DNA of 38,352 bases from Pseudomonadota bacterium (lineage in GTDB: Bacteria > Pseudomonadota > Alphaproteobacteria > Caulobacterales > Caulobacteraceae). The notes under the pieces were generated by a model, which had not been told where the DNA came from, did no database searches, and saw only the letters and a list, made by a program, of their open reading frames with translations. The stretch spans positions 1 to 38,352 of the forward strand of contig JAEYWU010000062.1 of the NCBI GenBank assembly GCA_023428785.1, in the 5' to 3' direction. A program made the position numbers and the translations under genes. Below are positions 31,524 through 38,352 of the stretch, piece after piece (position 1 is the first letter of the stretch; each line of letters starts with the position of its first letter).

Positions 31524-32837
31524 TCACTCCGGGCGGCGCACGATCCGGGTCCCGGCGACGAGAAAACAGGCGCAGGTCACCAGGCTGGCCGCCGGCCCGA
31601 TCAGAAGGCCCAGCCCCAGCCCGTTAGCCAGACCCGCTTCCGTCACGCCGTCGCTGATCAGACCGACGAGCACCGGCGCCAGCGCAGGGCCCGCCAGACC
31701 TGAAGCGACCATGCCCAGACTGGTCGCCATCGCCTCCTTGCCCGGGCCGGCGACCCGGTGGGCCGAGCCGAACAGCCAGGGCAGCATGAAGGCGAAGCCC
31801 AGCATGCCGGGCACGAACAGGGCTATGGCGACAGGCCCTGACGGAACGAGGAGGGCGGCGGCGGTCGTCAGGGCGCCCAGACCGAGCAGGATGGCAGGGG
31901 CCATGAGCAGATTACGCACACCCCGTTGCACCGCCCGGTCGAACATCCGTCCCCCGACGAGCGTCCCGATCACCCCCGTCAGCCCCTGGAGCAGGCCGAA
32001 GCTGAGCCCCACCTCGCCGCTGGTAAAGCCATGGGTGCGGATCAGGAAGGGCGCGGTGAAGGTGTAGAAGGGCGCCGAGGCGAAGCCGACCGCTAAGGCG
32101 GAGATCACGATCCATCGGAACGCCGGGTGGGCCGCCAGCCGCAGGGCCGCCCGAACGAAGGGCTCCGTCTGTCCGATCGGCCGTGGGACGCGTGGGGTCG
32201 GGCCCACGACGAACCAGCTGAGGATGGCCACACCCAGACCCAGGGAGCCAGCTCCAATCAGCGCCGTTCGCCAGCCAAGCGCCTGGTCGATCAGGCCACC
32301 GCCGGCGAAGCCAATCATCGTCCCAAGCGGAATGCCCATGGCGAACAGGCCGATGGCCAGGCCCCGGCCTTCCGGCCGGATGCGGCGTGCGATCAGGGCG
32401 TGGGCGGCGGGCGTGCCGCCCGCCTCCCCGAAGGCCACGCCGAAGCGCGTCAGGGCCAGCACCACGAAGCCGGCGGCAAAGCCGCCCAGCGTTGTCATCA
32501 CGCTCCACAGCAGCAGGCACGCGACCAGCACCAAGCGAGGCGATCCGCGGTCGGCGGTTCTAGCCAGCGGCATCGACAGCAGGGTGTAGCAGACGGCGAA
32601 GGCCAGACCGGTGACCAGCCCGATCTGCGTATCGGACAGGCCCAGGTCGCTGCGGATCGACTCCGCCAGGATGTAGGGCAGGATCCGATCGATCTGGCTC
32701 AGGATCGAGATCAGCAACAGGGTCGCGAGCAGGGCGCCGACGCGCCAGCCGCTCAGGAATCCGGGCGCGGCGGCTTCGGCCGGACGGAGCGCAAGCGCCG
32801 TCGTCCGCTCTGCGGGCGGGGTGTGGATATCCGGCAT
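31524..32837 (-). CDS. MFS transporter
   Basis: A 437-aa major facilitator with about 12 hydrophobic segments. Typical cues are LLISILSQIDRILPYILAES in TM1, the loop motif PLARTADRGSPRLVL (a degenerate MFS motif A), FGVAFGEAGGTPAAHALIAR (motif C-like) and a long central loop after SWFVVGPTPRVPRP. The N-terminus adds 30 residues of soluble leader. The pattern resembles the Spns/sugar-phosphate-type subgroup, with no visible substrate clue. The ATG is four bases from the SDR stop codon, so the two are one operon. Export of the SDR product or of its inducer is an inference from this linkage and the divergent regulator. Confidence 0.9.
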   Translation of the reverse strand: MPDIHTPPAERTTALALRPAEAAAPGFLSGWRVGALLATLLLISILSQIDRILPYILAESIRSDLGLSDTQIGLVTGLAFAVCYTLLSMPLARTADRGSPRLVLVACLLLWSVMTTLGGFAAGFVVLALTRFGVAFGEAGGTPAAHALIARRIRPEGRGLAIGLFAMGIPLGTMIGFAGGGLIDQALGWRTALIGAGSLGLGVAILSWFVVGPTPRVPRPIGQTEPFVRAALRLAAHPAFRWIVISALAVGFASAPFYTFTAPFLIRTHGFTSGEVGLSFGLLQGLTGVIGTLVGGRMFDRAVQRGVRNLLMAPAILLGLGALTTAAALLVPSGPVAIALFVPGMLGFAFMLPWLFGSAHRVAGPGKEAMATSLGMVASGLAGPALAPVLVGLISDGVTEAGLANGLGLGLLIGPAASLVTCACFLVAGTRIVRRPE

Positions 32838-32841
32838 GGGG

Positions 32842-33762
32842 TCAGCCGAACCGTACGCCGGTCAGGTCTTCCGACACGGCCCATAGACGGCGCGAAGCCT
32901 CCCGATCGAAAGCCGCAGGCGGCACGCGTGCCGGGGCGGGATGTCCGCGCGTCTCGCTCATCCGGTTGGGTCCGTAGTAGGCGCCAGACTTCGCCTCGGG
33001 CGCCGTCGCGGCGAAGAGGGTCGGCAGGGCGCCCTGCGCCGGCGACTGCATCAGGGTGGCGCGCACGATGCGATAGATCATCGGCACATGGCCCTCCGCA
33101 CCGGGCGCATTATCCAGCAGGTTGGTGCTGGAGATGCCGGGATGGGCGCCGAGGCTGGCCAGATCCCATCCCGCCGCCTGGGCCCGTCGGTGGAGCTCCA
33201 GCGCGAACATCAGGCACGCCAGCTTGGACTGGGCGTAGATTTGCATGGAGCGGTATTCGCGCCGCCGCGACTGCAGGTCGTCGAAGTCGATCGCGCCCTG
33301 CCGGGCCGCCACGCTGGACAGGGTCACGACCCGCGCGCCCGGCGTTCGCAGCAGAAGCGGCATCAGCCGGCCGGTCAGGGCGAAGTGGCTGAGATAGTTG
33401 ACGCCGAACTGGATCTCGAACCCGTCCGCGGTCTCCTGACGGCGCGGCGGCCGCATGACGCCGGCGTTGTTGATCAGCATGTCCAGACGTTCGGTTCGCG
33501 CCGACAGACGCTCGGCGAAGGCCGCGACTGAATCGAGGCTCGCCAGGTCGACCGGCTCGAACCGGACCTGCGCGGGCCCGACCGCGCGCTGGATCGCGGC
33601 CACGGCGGCCGCGCCCTTGTCCGGATTACGACCGGCGATGACGACCGTGGCGCCCGCGCGGGCCAGCGCCAGGGCGTCTTCATAGCCGAGTCCGCCGGTC
33701 CCGGTGACCACGGCCACGCGGCCTTGCTGATTGGGAATGTTCCTGGTGGTCCAGTTCGTCAT
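32842..33762 (-). CDS. Short-chain dehydrogenase/reductase
   Basis: A 306-aa classical SDR of the retinol-dehydrogenase/WW-oxidoreductase-like type. The dinucleotide site is VAVVTGTGGLGYEDALALAR (TGxxxGxG kept; the usual NSGIG replaced by TGGLG). D-L-A-S follows for the adenine ring, with NNAGVM, the catalytic serine in VVTLSSVAARQ and Y-A-Q-S-K-L-A (YxxxK). I choose ATG 33762 (MTNWTTRNIPNQQ) with AGAGGG 8 bases upstream; a longer frame extends over the divergent gene and is rejected. It is the first gene of the SDR-MFS operon. The substrate cannot be told; NADP use is suggested by the R in IAGRNPDKG. Confidence 0.92.
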   Translation of the reverse strand: MTNWTTRNIPNQQGRVAVVTGTGGLGYEDALALARAGATVVIAGRNPDKGAAAVAAIQRAVGPAQVRFEPVDLASLDSVAAFAERLSARTERLDMLINNAGVMRPPRRQETADGFEIQFGVNYLSHFALTGRLMPLLLRTPGARVVTLSSVAARQGAIDFDDLQSRRREYRSMQIYAQSKLACLMFALELHRRAQAAGWDLASLGAHPGISSTNLLDNAPGAEGHVPMIYRIVRATLMQSPAQGALPTLFAATAPEAKSGAYYGPNRMSETRGHPAPARVPPAAFDREASRRLWAVSEDLTGVRFG

Positions 33763-33916
33763 AATCGCGCCCTCTGGGTGATCTGTCGGCCTCAGGGTGA
33801 CGGATTGGGCGCGCATGCGAATGTCCGAAGCACCGGACTTTTTGCCTAATCCTCCAGCACCGGTTGCTGCGGGGGCGCGGGCATGCTCATCCTGACGGGA
33901 CAAGGGAGCCGAGCCG
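33763..33916. promoter_or_regulatory. Divergent control region between SDR-MFS and AraC genes
   Basis: The 154 bases between the two starts hold the promoters for both directions. GTCCG (33823-33827) and CGGAC (33834-33838) form an inverted pair around six bases, followed by TTTTT, which could be an operator or a hairpin. I see no full consensus promoter. Control of the SDR-MFS operon by the AraC protein is inferred from the divergent layout. Confidence 0.4.
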
Positions 33917-34834
33917 ATGAGCCACGACCTAAAGGCCGCCATTTGCCGTTGTCTGGACGAGCAAGGGATCGAGAACGGCGCCTGGATGACTCCCGTGCCG
34001 GGGATGAACATCCTGAGGGTGCACGGCACGGTCCCGCCACGCCACATGAACTACCGGCCGGCTCTGTGCTTTGTCGTCCAGGGGGCCAAGGAGACCCTGG
34101 TCGGCGACCGGACCGTGACCTACGGCGACATGCAGGCGCTGGTGGTCACCGTCGAGGCGCCGGTGTTGAGCCAGATCGCCAAGGGTTCGGCCGAGAGGCC
34201 CTATATCGGCGGTACGCTGCAGCTGGACGCCGAGATCATCCTGGATGTCCTGACAAAGCTGGATCCCGCCGCCATTCCCAGGGGCAGGCCCGGCTTCGGC
34301 ATGATCGTCAAGGACATGGACGCCGGGATCATCTCGGCCCTGGTTAGGCTGCTGGATACGATCGGCAAGCCGCAGGCAGTCGAGATCCTCTATCCCGCCA
34401 TTATGCGCGAGATCGCCTACTGGATGCTGACCGGTCCGGCGGGCGCCAACGTCGCGCGCATGGTCCTGCCGGATGGGCAGCCGCTGAAGATCGCGCGGGC
34501 CATTCACCACTTGAGAGATCGCTTTGACGCCCCCGTCAGCGTGGCCGAGCTGGCCGAGCTAGCCGGAATGAGTCCGTCGTCGTTTCACCAACACTTCAAG
34601 GCCCTGACCTCGATGTCCCCGCTCCAGTACCAGAAGCACCTGCGCCTTCTGGAAGCGCGGCGGCGTATGCTGACGGACGGAGAGAAGGCCGGAACTGCGG
34701 CTTTTTCAGTCGGCTACGAGAGCGTGTCCCAATTCAGCCGCGAATACGCCCGCATGTTCGGCGCCCCGCCGCGCCGGGAAACGCGTGCCGCGCAGGCGAC
34801 CTTGCCCTCACAGCCCATGGAGATGGCGACCTGA
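33917..34834 (+). CDS. AraC-family transcriptional regulator
   Basis: A 305-aa regulator with the AraC_N (YqhC-type) N-terminal cupin domain: TPVPGMNILRVH, RPALCFVVQGAKETLVGDRT, YGDMQALVVTVEAPV and GTLQLDAEII. The C-terminal double HTH starts at about residue 195 (IARAIHHLRDRFDAPVSVAE, then GMSPSSFHQHFKALTSMSPL, LQYQKHLRLLEARR and AFSVGYESVSQFSREYARMF). The family binds small aldehydes or hydrophobic ligands and activates nearby oxidoreductase genes, matching the divergent SDR gene. It has no signal peptide. The start ATG at 33917 has GGGAG about 10 bases upstream. Confidence 0.95.
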   Translation: MSHDLKAAICRCLDEQGIENGAWMTPVPGMNILRVHGTVPPRHMNYRPALCFVVQGAKETLVGDRTVTYGDMQALVVTVEAPVLSQIAKGSAERPYIGGTLQLDAEIILDVLTKLDPAAIPRGRPGFGMIVKDMDAGIISALVRLLDTIGKPQAVEILYPAIMREIAYWMLTGPAGANVARMVLPDGQPLKIARAIHHLRDRFDAPVSVAELAELAGMSPSSFHQHFKALTSMSPLQYQKHLRLLEARRRMLTDGEKAGTAAFSVGYESVSQFSREYARMFGAPPRRETRAAQATLPSQPMEMAT

Positions 34835-34947
34835 AAAGTCCGGCGTGCTGATCGGTACAAGCGCCCCGCTGGCCCTCGGCGTCGGGAGGGGCTAAACCGC
34901 CGGGCGCTTCCCTCTCCGAGCGTCAAGTTTTCGAGGATCTCCAGACC

Positions 34948-36450
34948 ATGCGTGACATCCATCACTTTATCGACGGCGCCAGCTTCACCGGCGCGTCGGG
35001 CCGGTTCGGCGATGTGATGAACCCCAATACGGGCGAGGTGCAGGCCCGCGTTCAGCTGGCGACCGAGGGCGAGGTGGACCGGGCGGTCCAGGCGGCCCAG
35101 GCCGCGTTCGAGGACTGGTCGCAGGTCAATCCGCAGCGCCGCGCGCGGGTGATGTTCGAGTTCAAGCGCCTGGTCGAGGCGAACATGGGCGAACTGGCCG
35201 AGATGCTGTCGGCCGAGCACGGCAAGGTCATCGCCGACGCCAAGGGCGACATCCAGCGCGGCCTGGAAGTGATCGAGTTCGCCTGCGGCATCCCGCATGC
35301 GGTGAAGGGCGAATACACCTGGGGCGCCGGTCCCGGCATCGACGTCTATTCCATGCGCCAGCCGCTGGGCGTGGTCGCGGGCATCACCCCGTTCAACTTC
35401 CCCGGCATGATCCCGATGTGGATGTTCGGCGTGGCGATCGCTGTCGGCAACACCTTCATTCTCAAGCCGTCTGAGCGCGATCCGTCGGTGCCGGTGCGCC
35501 TGGGCGAGCTGATGATGGAGGCCGGGGCGCCCAAGGGCGTTCTGAACGTGGTGCACGGCGACAAGACCGCCGTCGACGCCATCCTGACCCATCCGCAAAT
35601 CCACGCCATCAGCTTCGTCGGGTCGTCCGACATCGCCAACTACGTCTATGAGACGGGCGCCCGCCACGGAAAGCGGGTTCAGGCCATGGGCGGCGCCAAG
35701 AACCACGGCATCGTCCTGCCCGACGCCGACATGGATCAGGTCATCAAGGACCTGTCGGGCGCGGCCTTCGGGTCGGCCGGCGAGCGCTGCATGGCCCTGC
35801 CGGTCGTGGTGCCGGTCGGCCAGAAGACCGCCGACGAGCTGCGCGAGCGGATGGTGGCCGAGATGGAGACCCTGCGGGTCGGTATCTCGACGGACGCCGG
35901 CGCCCACTACGGCCCGGTCGTGACCGGCGCCCACAAGGCCCGCGTCGAGGGCTGGATCGACCAGGGCGTCAAGGACGGCGCCGAGCTGGTGGTCGATGGG
36001 CGGGGGTTCAAGCTGCAGGGCCACGAGAACGGTTACTTCGTCGGCCCGTCGCTGTTCGACCACGTGACGCCGGAGATGAGCTCCTATCAGGAAGAGATCT
36101 TCGGCCCGGTGCTGCAAATCGTGCGCGCCAACAGCTTTGAGGAAGCCCTGGCCCTGCCCAGCAAGCACCAGTACGGCAACGGCGTCGCCATCTTCACCCA
36201 GAACGGTCGTGCGGCGAGGGACTTCGCGGCGCGGGTCAATGTCGGGATGGTCGGCATCAATGTGCCGATCCCGGTGCCGGTGGCCTATCACACCTTCGGC
36301 GGCTGGAAGCGCTCGGCGTTTGGCGACACCAACCAGCACGGCATGGAGGGCGTGAAGTTCTGGACCAAGGTCAAGACGGTCACCGCCCGCTGGCCCGACA
36401 GCGAGCTGGAGCATGCCGACAGCTCCTTCGTCATCCCGACGATGGGCTGA
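34948..36450 (+). CDS. mmsA: CoA-acylating methylmalonate-semialdehyde dehydrogenase
   Basis: A 500-aa aldehyde dehydrogenase of the MmsA/IolA type. It oxidises methylmalonate or malonate semialdehyde to propionyl- or acetyl-CoA in valine, inositol and beta-alanine breakdown. Visible are the start RDIHHFIDGASFTGASGRFG, the ALDH block GVVAGITPFNFPGMIPMWMF, the cofactor segment FILKPSERDPSVPVRLGELM and SFVGSSDIANYVYETGA. The catalytic C281 is in SAGERCMALPVVVPVG. The C-terminus has GEEIFGPVL-like EEIFGPVLQIVRA and FGGWKRSAFGD. The lack of the second catalytic glutamate of hydrolytic ALDHs is expected in this acylating family. The ATG has GAGGA about 10 bases upstream. It stands alone with no mmsB beside it. 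Confidence 0.96.
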   Translation: MRDIHHFIDGASFTGASGRFGDVMNPNTGEVQARVQLATEGEVDRAVQAAQAAFEDWSQVNPQRRARVMFEFKRLVEANMGELAEMLSAEHGKVIADAKGDIQRGLEVIEFACGIPHAVKGEYTWGAGPGIDVYSMRQPLGVVAGITPFNFPGMIPMWMFGVAIAVGNTFILKPSERDPSVPVRLGELMMEAGAPKGVLNVVHGDKTAVDAILTHPQIHAISFVGSSDIANYVYETGARHGKRVQAMGGAKNHGIVLPDADMDQVIKDLSGAAFGSAGERCMALPVVVPVGQKTADELRERMVAEMETLRVGISTDAGAHYGPVVTGAHKARVEGWIDQGVKDGAELVVDGRGFKLQGHENGYFVGPSLFDHVTPEMSSYQEEIFGPVLQIVRANSFEEALALPSKHQYGNGVAIFTQNGRAARDFAARVNVGMVGINVPIPVPVAYHTFGGWKRSAFGDTNQHGMEGVKFWTKVKTVTARWPDSELEHADSSFVIPTMG

Positions 36451-36458
36451 GACCCTAG

Positions 36459-36566
36459 GTGAGCACGCGCAGGGATATCCAGCGCCCGGTCCTGTTCTGG
36501 GTGATGTTCGCGCTGGTGACGGTGATCGCCGCAGCCGGCGTCACCTTCCTGGCCTTCTACAGCTAG
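36459..36566 (+). CDS. 35-residue single-helix membrane peptide
   Basis: A short frame starting with GTG eight bases after the mmsA stop codon. It reads VSTRRDIQRPVLFWVMFALV, then TVIAAAGVTFLAFYS. A basic N-terminus (TRRDIQR) is followed by a continuous hydrophobic stretch of about 24 residues, the pattern of a single-pass inner-membrane peptide. Codon choice keeps G/C at third positions. No clear ribosome binding site precedes it, so it may be translated by coupling to mmsA. Function unknown; could be non-coding, but the membrane pattern and the codon bias argue for a gene. Confidence 0.5.
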   Translation: MSTRRDIQRPVLFWVMFALVTVIAAAGVTFLAFYS

Positions 36567-36657
36567 GCGAAGCCGGACCGATTTACGGGCGAACGGACTT
36601 TGGCGCGGGAACGGCCGTGCTATGGTCCGGTCGTCTGGACGTGGAAGGTTCCTCCCC

Positions 36658-37542
36658 ATGCGCAAGTTTCTCGTCTGGAGCGCCCTGGCGGTGGTCATCG
36701 CGCTCGGCGTCGCGGCGGGCGGATACTGGGCCTACTGGAACTTCTACGCCCGCTTCCAGCCGACCCTGATCACGCGCAACCAGGCCGAGATCCAGAACCT
36801 GCTGGACAGCGCCAGCTGGGTGTCCGAGGGCGCCGGCGGGGCGCCGCTGTACCTAATCGGCTGGCGCGATTGCGGAGCCTGCCGCACATATGAGCGCGAA
36901 GAGTTTCCCCTGCTGAGGGCCGCGGGCGTGGATCCGCGGGTGATCGTGGTCGCCCGGGCCGACCGTGAGGGTCTGACCCAGTCGACCGCTGCGGAGCGGG
37001 CGACGGTGGCCGAGATCTGGTGGACGCGCGACTGGACGCTGTATCAGCGCTGGACGGCCACGCCGTCGCGCAACTGGACCGCGGCTGGGATTCCGCCGGC
37101 GGACGGCAATCCGGCGCGCACGGCCGTGGTTCAGGCGGGCCGGGAGTTCCAGCAGCAGCTCGAAAGCCTGCTGCGCGCCTCAGGCGTGAGGGCGACCTCC
37201 TATCCGCTGATCCTGTGGCGGGACCGGGACGGGTTCCTGAAGGTCTGCGCCTGTTCGGATGCGCGCTCCTTCGCCTTCATCCGCGATGACCTGGGCGCCG
37301 CCGACCGGCTGCCGCAGCCGGCGCCGACCGGGCCGGTTGGGCCCGATGCGCCGGGTACGCCTCTGCCCTATCCGGACGTGTCAGGCGACCGGGCCGAGGA
37401 TCTGCCGACCATTCCGCCGGTGCGCGACGGCGCGGGCGGGTCCGAGGCCGAGCGCCCCGAGGCCCAGCGTCCGACCGGCACTCCGACCCCGCGCGCGCCG
37501 CCCGAAGCCAGCCAGCAGGAAGACACCGTCTTCTACCGCTAA
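36658..37542 (+). CDS. Membrane-anchored thioredoxin-like protein with CGAC motif
   Basis: A 294-aa protein of no named family. I choose ATG 36658. Residues 7-29 are a membrane anchor (WSALAVVIALGVAAGGYWAY). The soluble part begins with a thioredoxin-like strand and a redox motif: PLYLIGWRDCGACRTYEREE, C72 and C75. It later has a possible second cysteine pair (LKVCACSDARSF). A segment around IWWTRDWTLYQRWTATPSRN is tryptophan-rich. Residues about 225-294 are proline/threonine-rich and probably disordered. It is likely a periplasmic thiol-disulfide protein of the DsbC/G-like or thiol-reductase type, inferred from CxxC context only. It stands 92 bases after the small membrane peptide. Confidence 0.7.
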   Translation: MRKFLVWSALAVVIALGVAAGGYWAYWNFYARFQPTLITRNQAEIQNLLDSASWVSEGAGGAPLYLIGWRDCGACRTYEREEFPLLRAAGVDPRVIVVARADREGLTQSTAAERATVAEIWWTRDWTLYQRWTATPSRNWTAAGIPPADGNPARTAVVQAGREFQQQLESLLRASGVRATSYPLILWRDRDGFLKVCACSDARSFAFIRDDLGAADRLPQPAPTGPVGPDAPGTPLPYPDVSGDRAEDLPTIPPVRDGAGGSEAERPEAQRPTGTPTPRAPPEASQQEDTVFYR

Positions 37543-37666
37543 GCCTCCGCGCCTGACGAATTCTGACCCCCACGCCCGTATCACGCGAACCATATTTCTC
37601 TGTTCCGTGAACTGAGTTAGCGTGACCTGTTCCAGGATCGCCGATTGTCGGCGTGGGGAGGAAACA
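37543..37666. other. Leader region of the OmpA-like gene
   Basis: These 124 bases separate the thioredoxin-like gene from the outer-membrane protein. The region ends in the strong ribosome binding site GGGAGGAAAC, five bases before the ATG at 37667. I could not find convincing -35/-10 boxes or a terminator. Confidence 0.35.
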
Positions 37667-38352
37667 ATGAAGAGAATCATGCTGTCCGGCGTCGCCGGTC
37701 TGGCCATGGTCGTCGCCGCTCCGGTCATGGCCGAGCCTAATGGACCATATGTCGCGGGCGATATCGGTTGGCATTGGCCGACCGATTTTGAAACCGAGGT
37801 CTGCACGGGCGGCATCGCCGTCGTCTGCGGACCCGCCGACATTGAACTGGCGGACGGCTTCGCCGCTTTCGGTCGCTTCGGAACCCGCCTGAATCCCAGC
37901 TTCCGGCTGGAAGGTGAGCTGGGCTATCGCGACACCGGCATCGACGCGATCGCGGGCGTGACGCCGACCGACGACGTCGACGGCCATGTGACCTCACTGA
38001 TGGCCAACGCCCTCTTCGACTTCGGCTCGGGTCGCAGCCGTCCGTTCGTGGGCGCCGGCGTGGGCTGGGGCAGCGTCAACTTCGATGACGGCACCGACGA
38101 AATCGACGATTCCGGTTTCGCCTGGCAGCTGCTGGCGGGTCTGACGATGGGCATGGGGCCGAGGACCAACCTCGACATCACCTATCGCTATTTCAACGTC
38201 TCCGAACTGGAGTTCGATGACGGCACGGGCACGATCACCGGGGACTTCTCGGACCATTCGGTGACGATCGGCCTGCGCTATTCGTTCGGCGTGATCGCGG
38301 CCCCGCCGCCTCCGCCGCCGCCGCCTCCTCCGCCGCCCCCGCCGCCGCCGCC
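37667..38352 (+). CDS. OmpA-like outer-membrane protein, 3' end cut off by the window
   Basis: The gene runs off the right edge; about 228 codons are visible. A signal peptide (MKRIMLSGVAGLAMVVAAPV, cleavage after VMA) is followed by an eight-strand beta-barrel of OmpA type. Cues are GPYVAGDIGWHW, FRLEGELGYRDTGID, SLMANALFDFGSGRSRPFVG, GAGVGWGSVNF and SGFAWQLLAGLTMGMGPRTN, then LDITYRYFNVSELEF and HSVTIGLRYSFG. A polyproline linker then begins (AAPPPPP, from about 38300) and continues to the edge. In this class it leads to an OmpA peptidoglycan-binding domain, which would lie outside. The two cysteines in VCTGGIAVVCG suggest a loop disulfide. Confidence 0.9.
   Translation, partial: MKRIMLSGVAGLAMVVAAPVMAEPNGPYVAGDIGWHWPTDFETEVCTGGIAVVCGPADIELADGFAAFGRFGTRLNPSFRLEGELGYRDTGIDAIAGVTPTDDVDGHVTSLMANALFDFGSGRSRPFVGAGVGWGSVNFDDGTDEIDDSGFAWQLLAGLTMGMGPRTNLDITYRYFNVSELEFDDGTGTITGDFSDHSVTIGLRYSFGVIAAPPPPPPPPPPPPPPPP
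38302..38352 (+). repeat. Polyproline-coding low-complexity run
   Basis: From about 38302 to the edge the sequence is a run of CCG, CCT and CCC codons encoding at least 16 prolines. It is the linker between the OmpA-like barrel and the missing C-terminal domain. Such runs are prone to slippage and to assembly error, so its true length is uncertain. Confidence 0.85.

Noticed and set aside
1..38352. CRISPR array or transposase/insertion sequence
   Set aside because: I found no regularly spaced direct repeats with unique spacers, no transposase frame and no inverted terminal repeats. The only periodic short array is the 12-base one at 987-1016.

Overview
This is GC-rich chromosomal DNA of an alphaproteobacterium, most likely Caulobacterales and possibly Brevundimonas. 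That placement is inferred from gene content (AddAB next to AmgK/MurU and TsaE, HemY-type TPR protein, long-form dCTP deaminase, autotransporter GDSL esterase) and was not tested by search. No stretch over 300 bases lacks a gene; the longest gene-free stretches (about 160-220 bases) hold the island ends and regulatory DNA.

Region 1 (2-925): the 3' part of a hemY-like gene, then tRNA-Thr(CGT). Region 2 (about 903-12259) is a genomic island inserted at the 3' end of that tRNA gene. It starts with a P4-type tyrosine integrase. Next come an unrecognised protein ending in an SSB-like acidic tip (DFNIDDDIPF), a 54-aa excisionase-like HTH protein, an HTH protein with cysteine pairs, and a second tyrosine recombinase. 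The cargo is a tightly coupled type I restriction-modification operon, hsdM-hsdS-SIR2-hsdR, in which a standalone SIR2-family protein (probable NAD-consuming defence effector) sits between the specificity and restriction subunits. A degraded copy of the tRNA 3' end at 12237-12259 is the likely right boundary.

Region 3 (12268-16319): a ThiE/TenI-like gene divergent from and overlapping a YggS-family gene, an OmpR-type response regulator, a GDSL esterase autotransporter with a strong terminator, and tRNA-Gly(CCC). Region 4 (16363-19162, minus strand): a membrane protein, a small XRE repressor and a TraB/GumN protein sharing one promoter with CAAGTG repeats, and upstream a dCTP deaminase gene. 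Region 5 (19277-29337, minus strand): a long run with 1-17 base overlaps, acyltransferase - tsaE - amgK - murU-like - addB - addA, followed by trxA. It combines peptidoglycan sugar salvage, tRNA t6A synthesis, double-strand-break repair and redox control.

Region 6 (29442-38352): a secreted S9 peptidase; an SDR-MFS operon divergent from an AraC-family regulator; methylmalonate-semialdehyde dehydrogenase; a 35-aa membrane peptide; a membrane-anchored thioredoxin-like protein with CGAC; and the 5' part of an OmpA-like outer-membrane protein that runs off the window inside a polyproline linker.

The most novel-looking element is the island: the SIR2 gene embedded in the hsd operon, and the nearby protein with an SSB-type tail.
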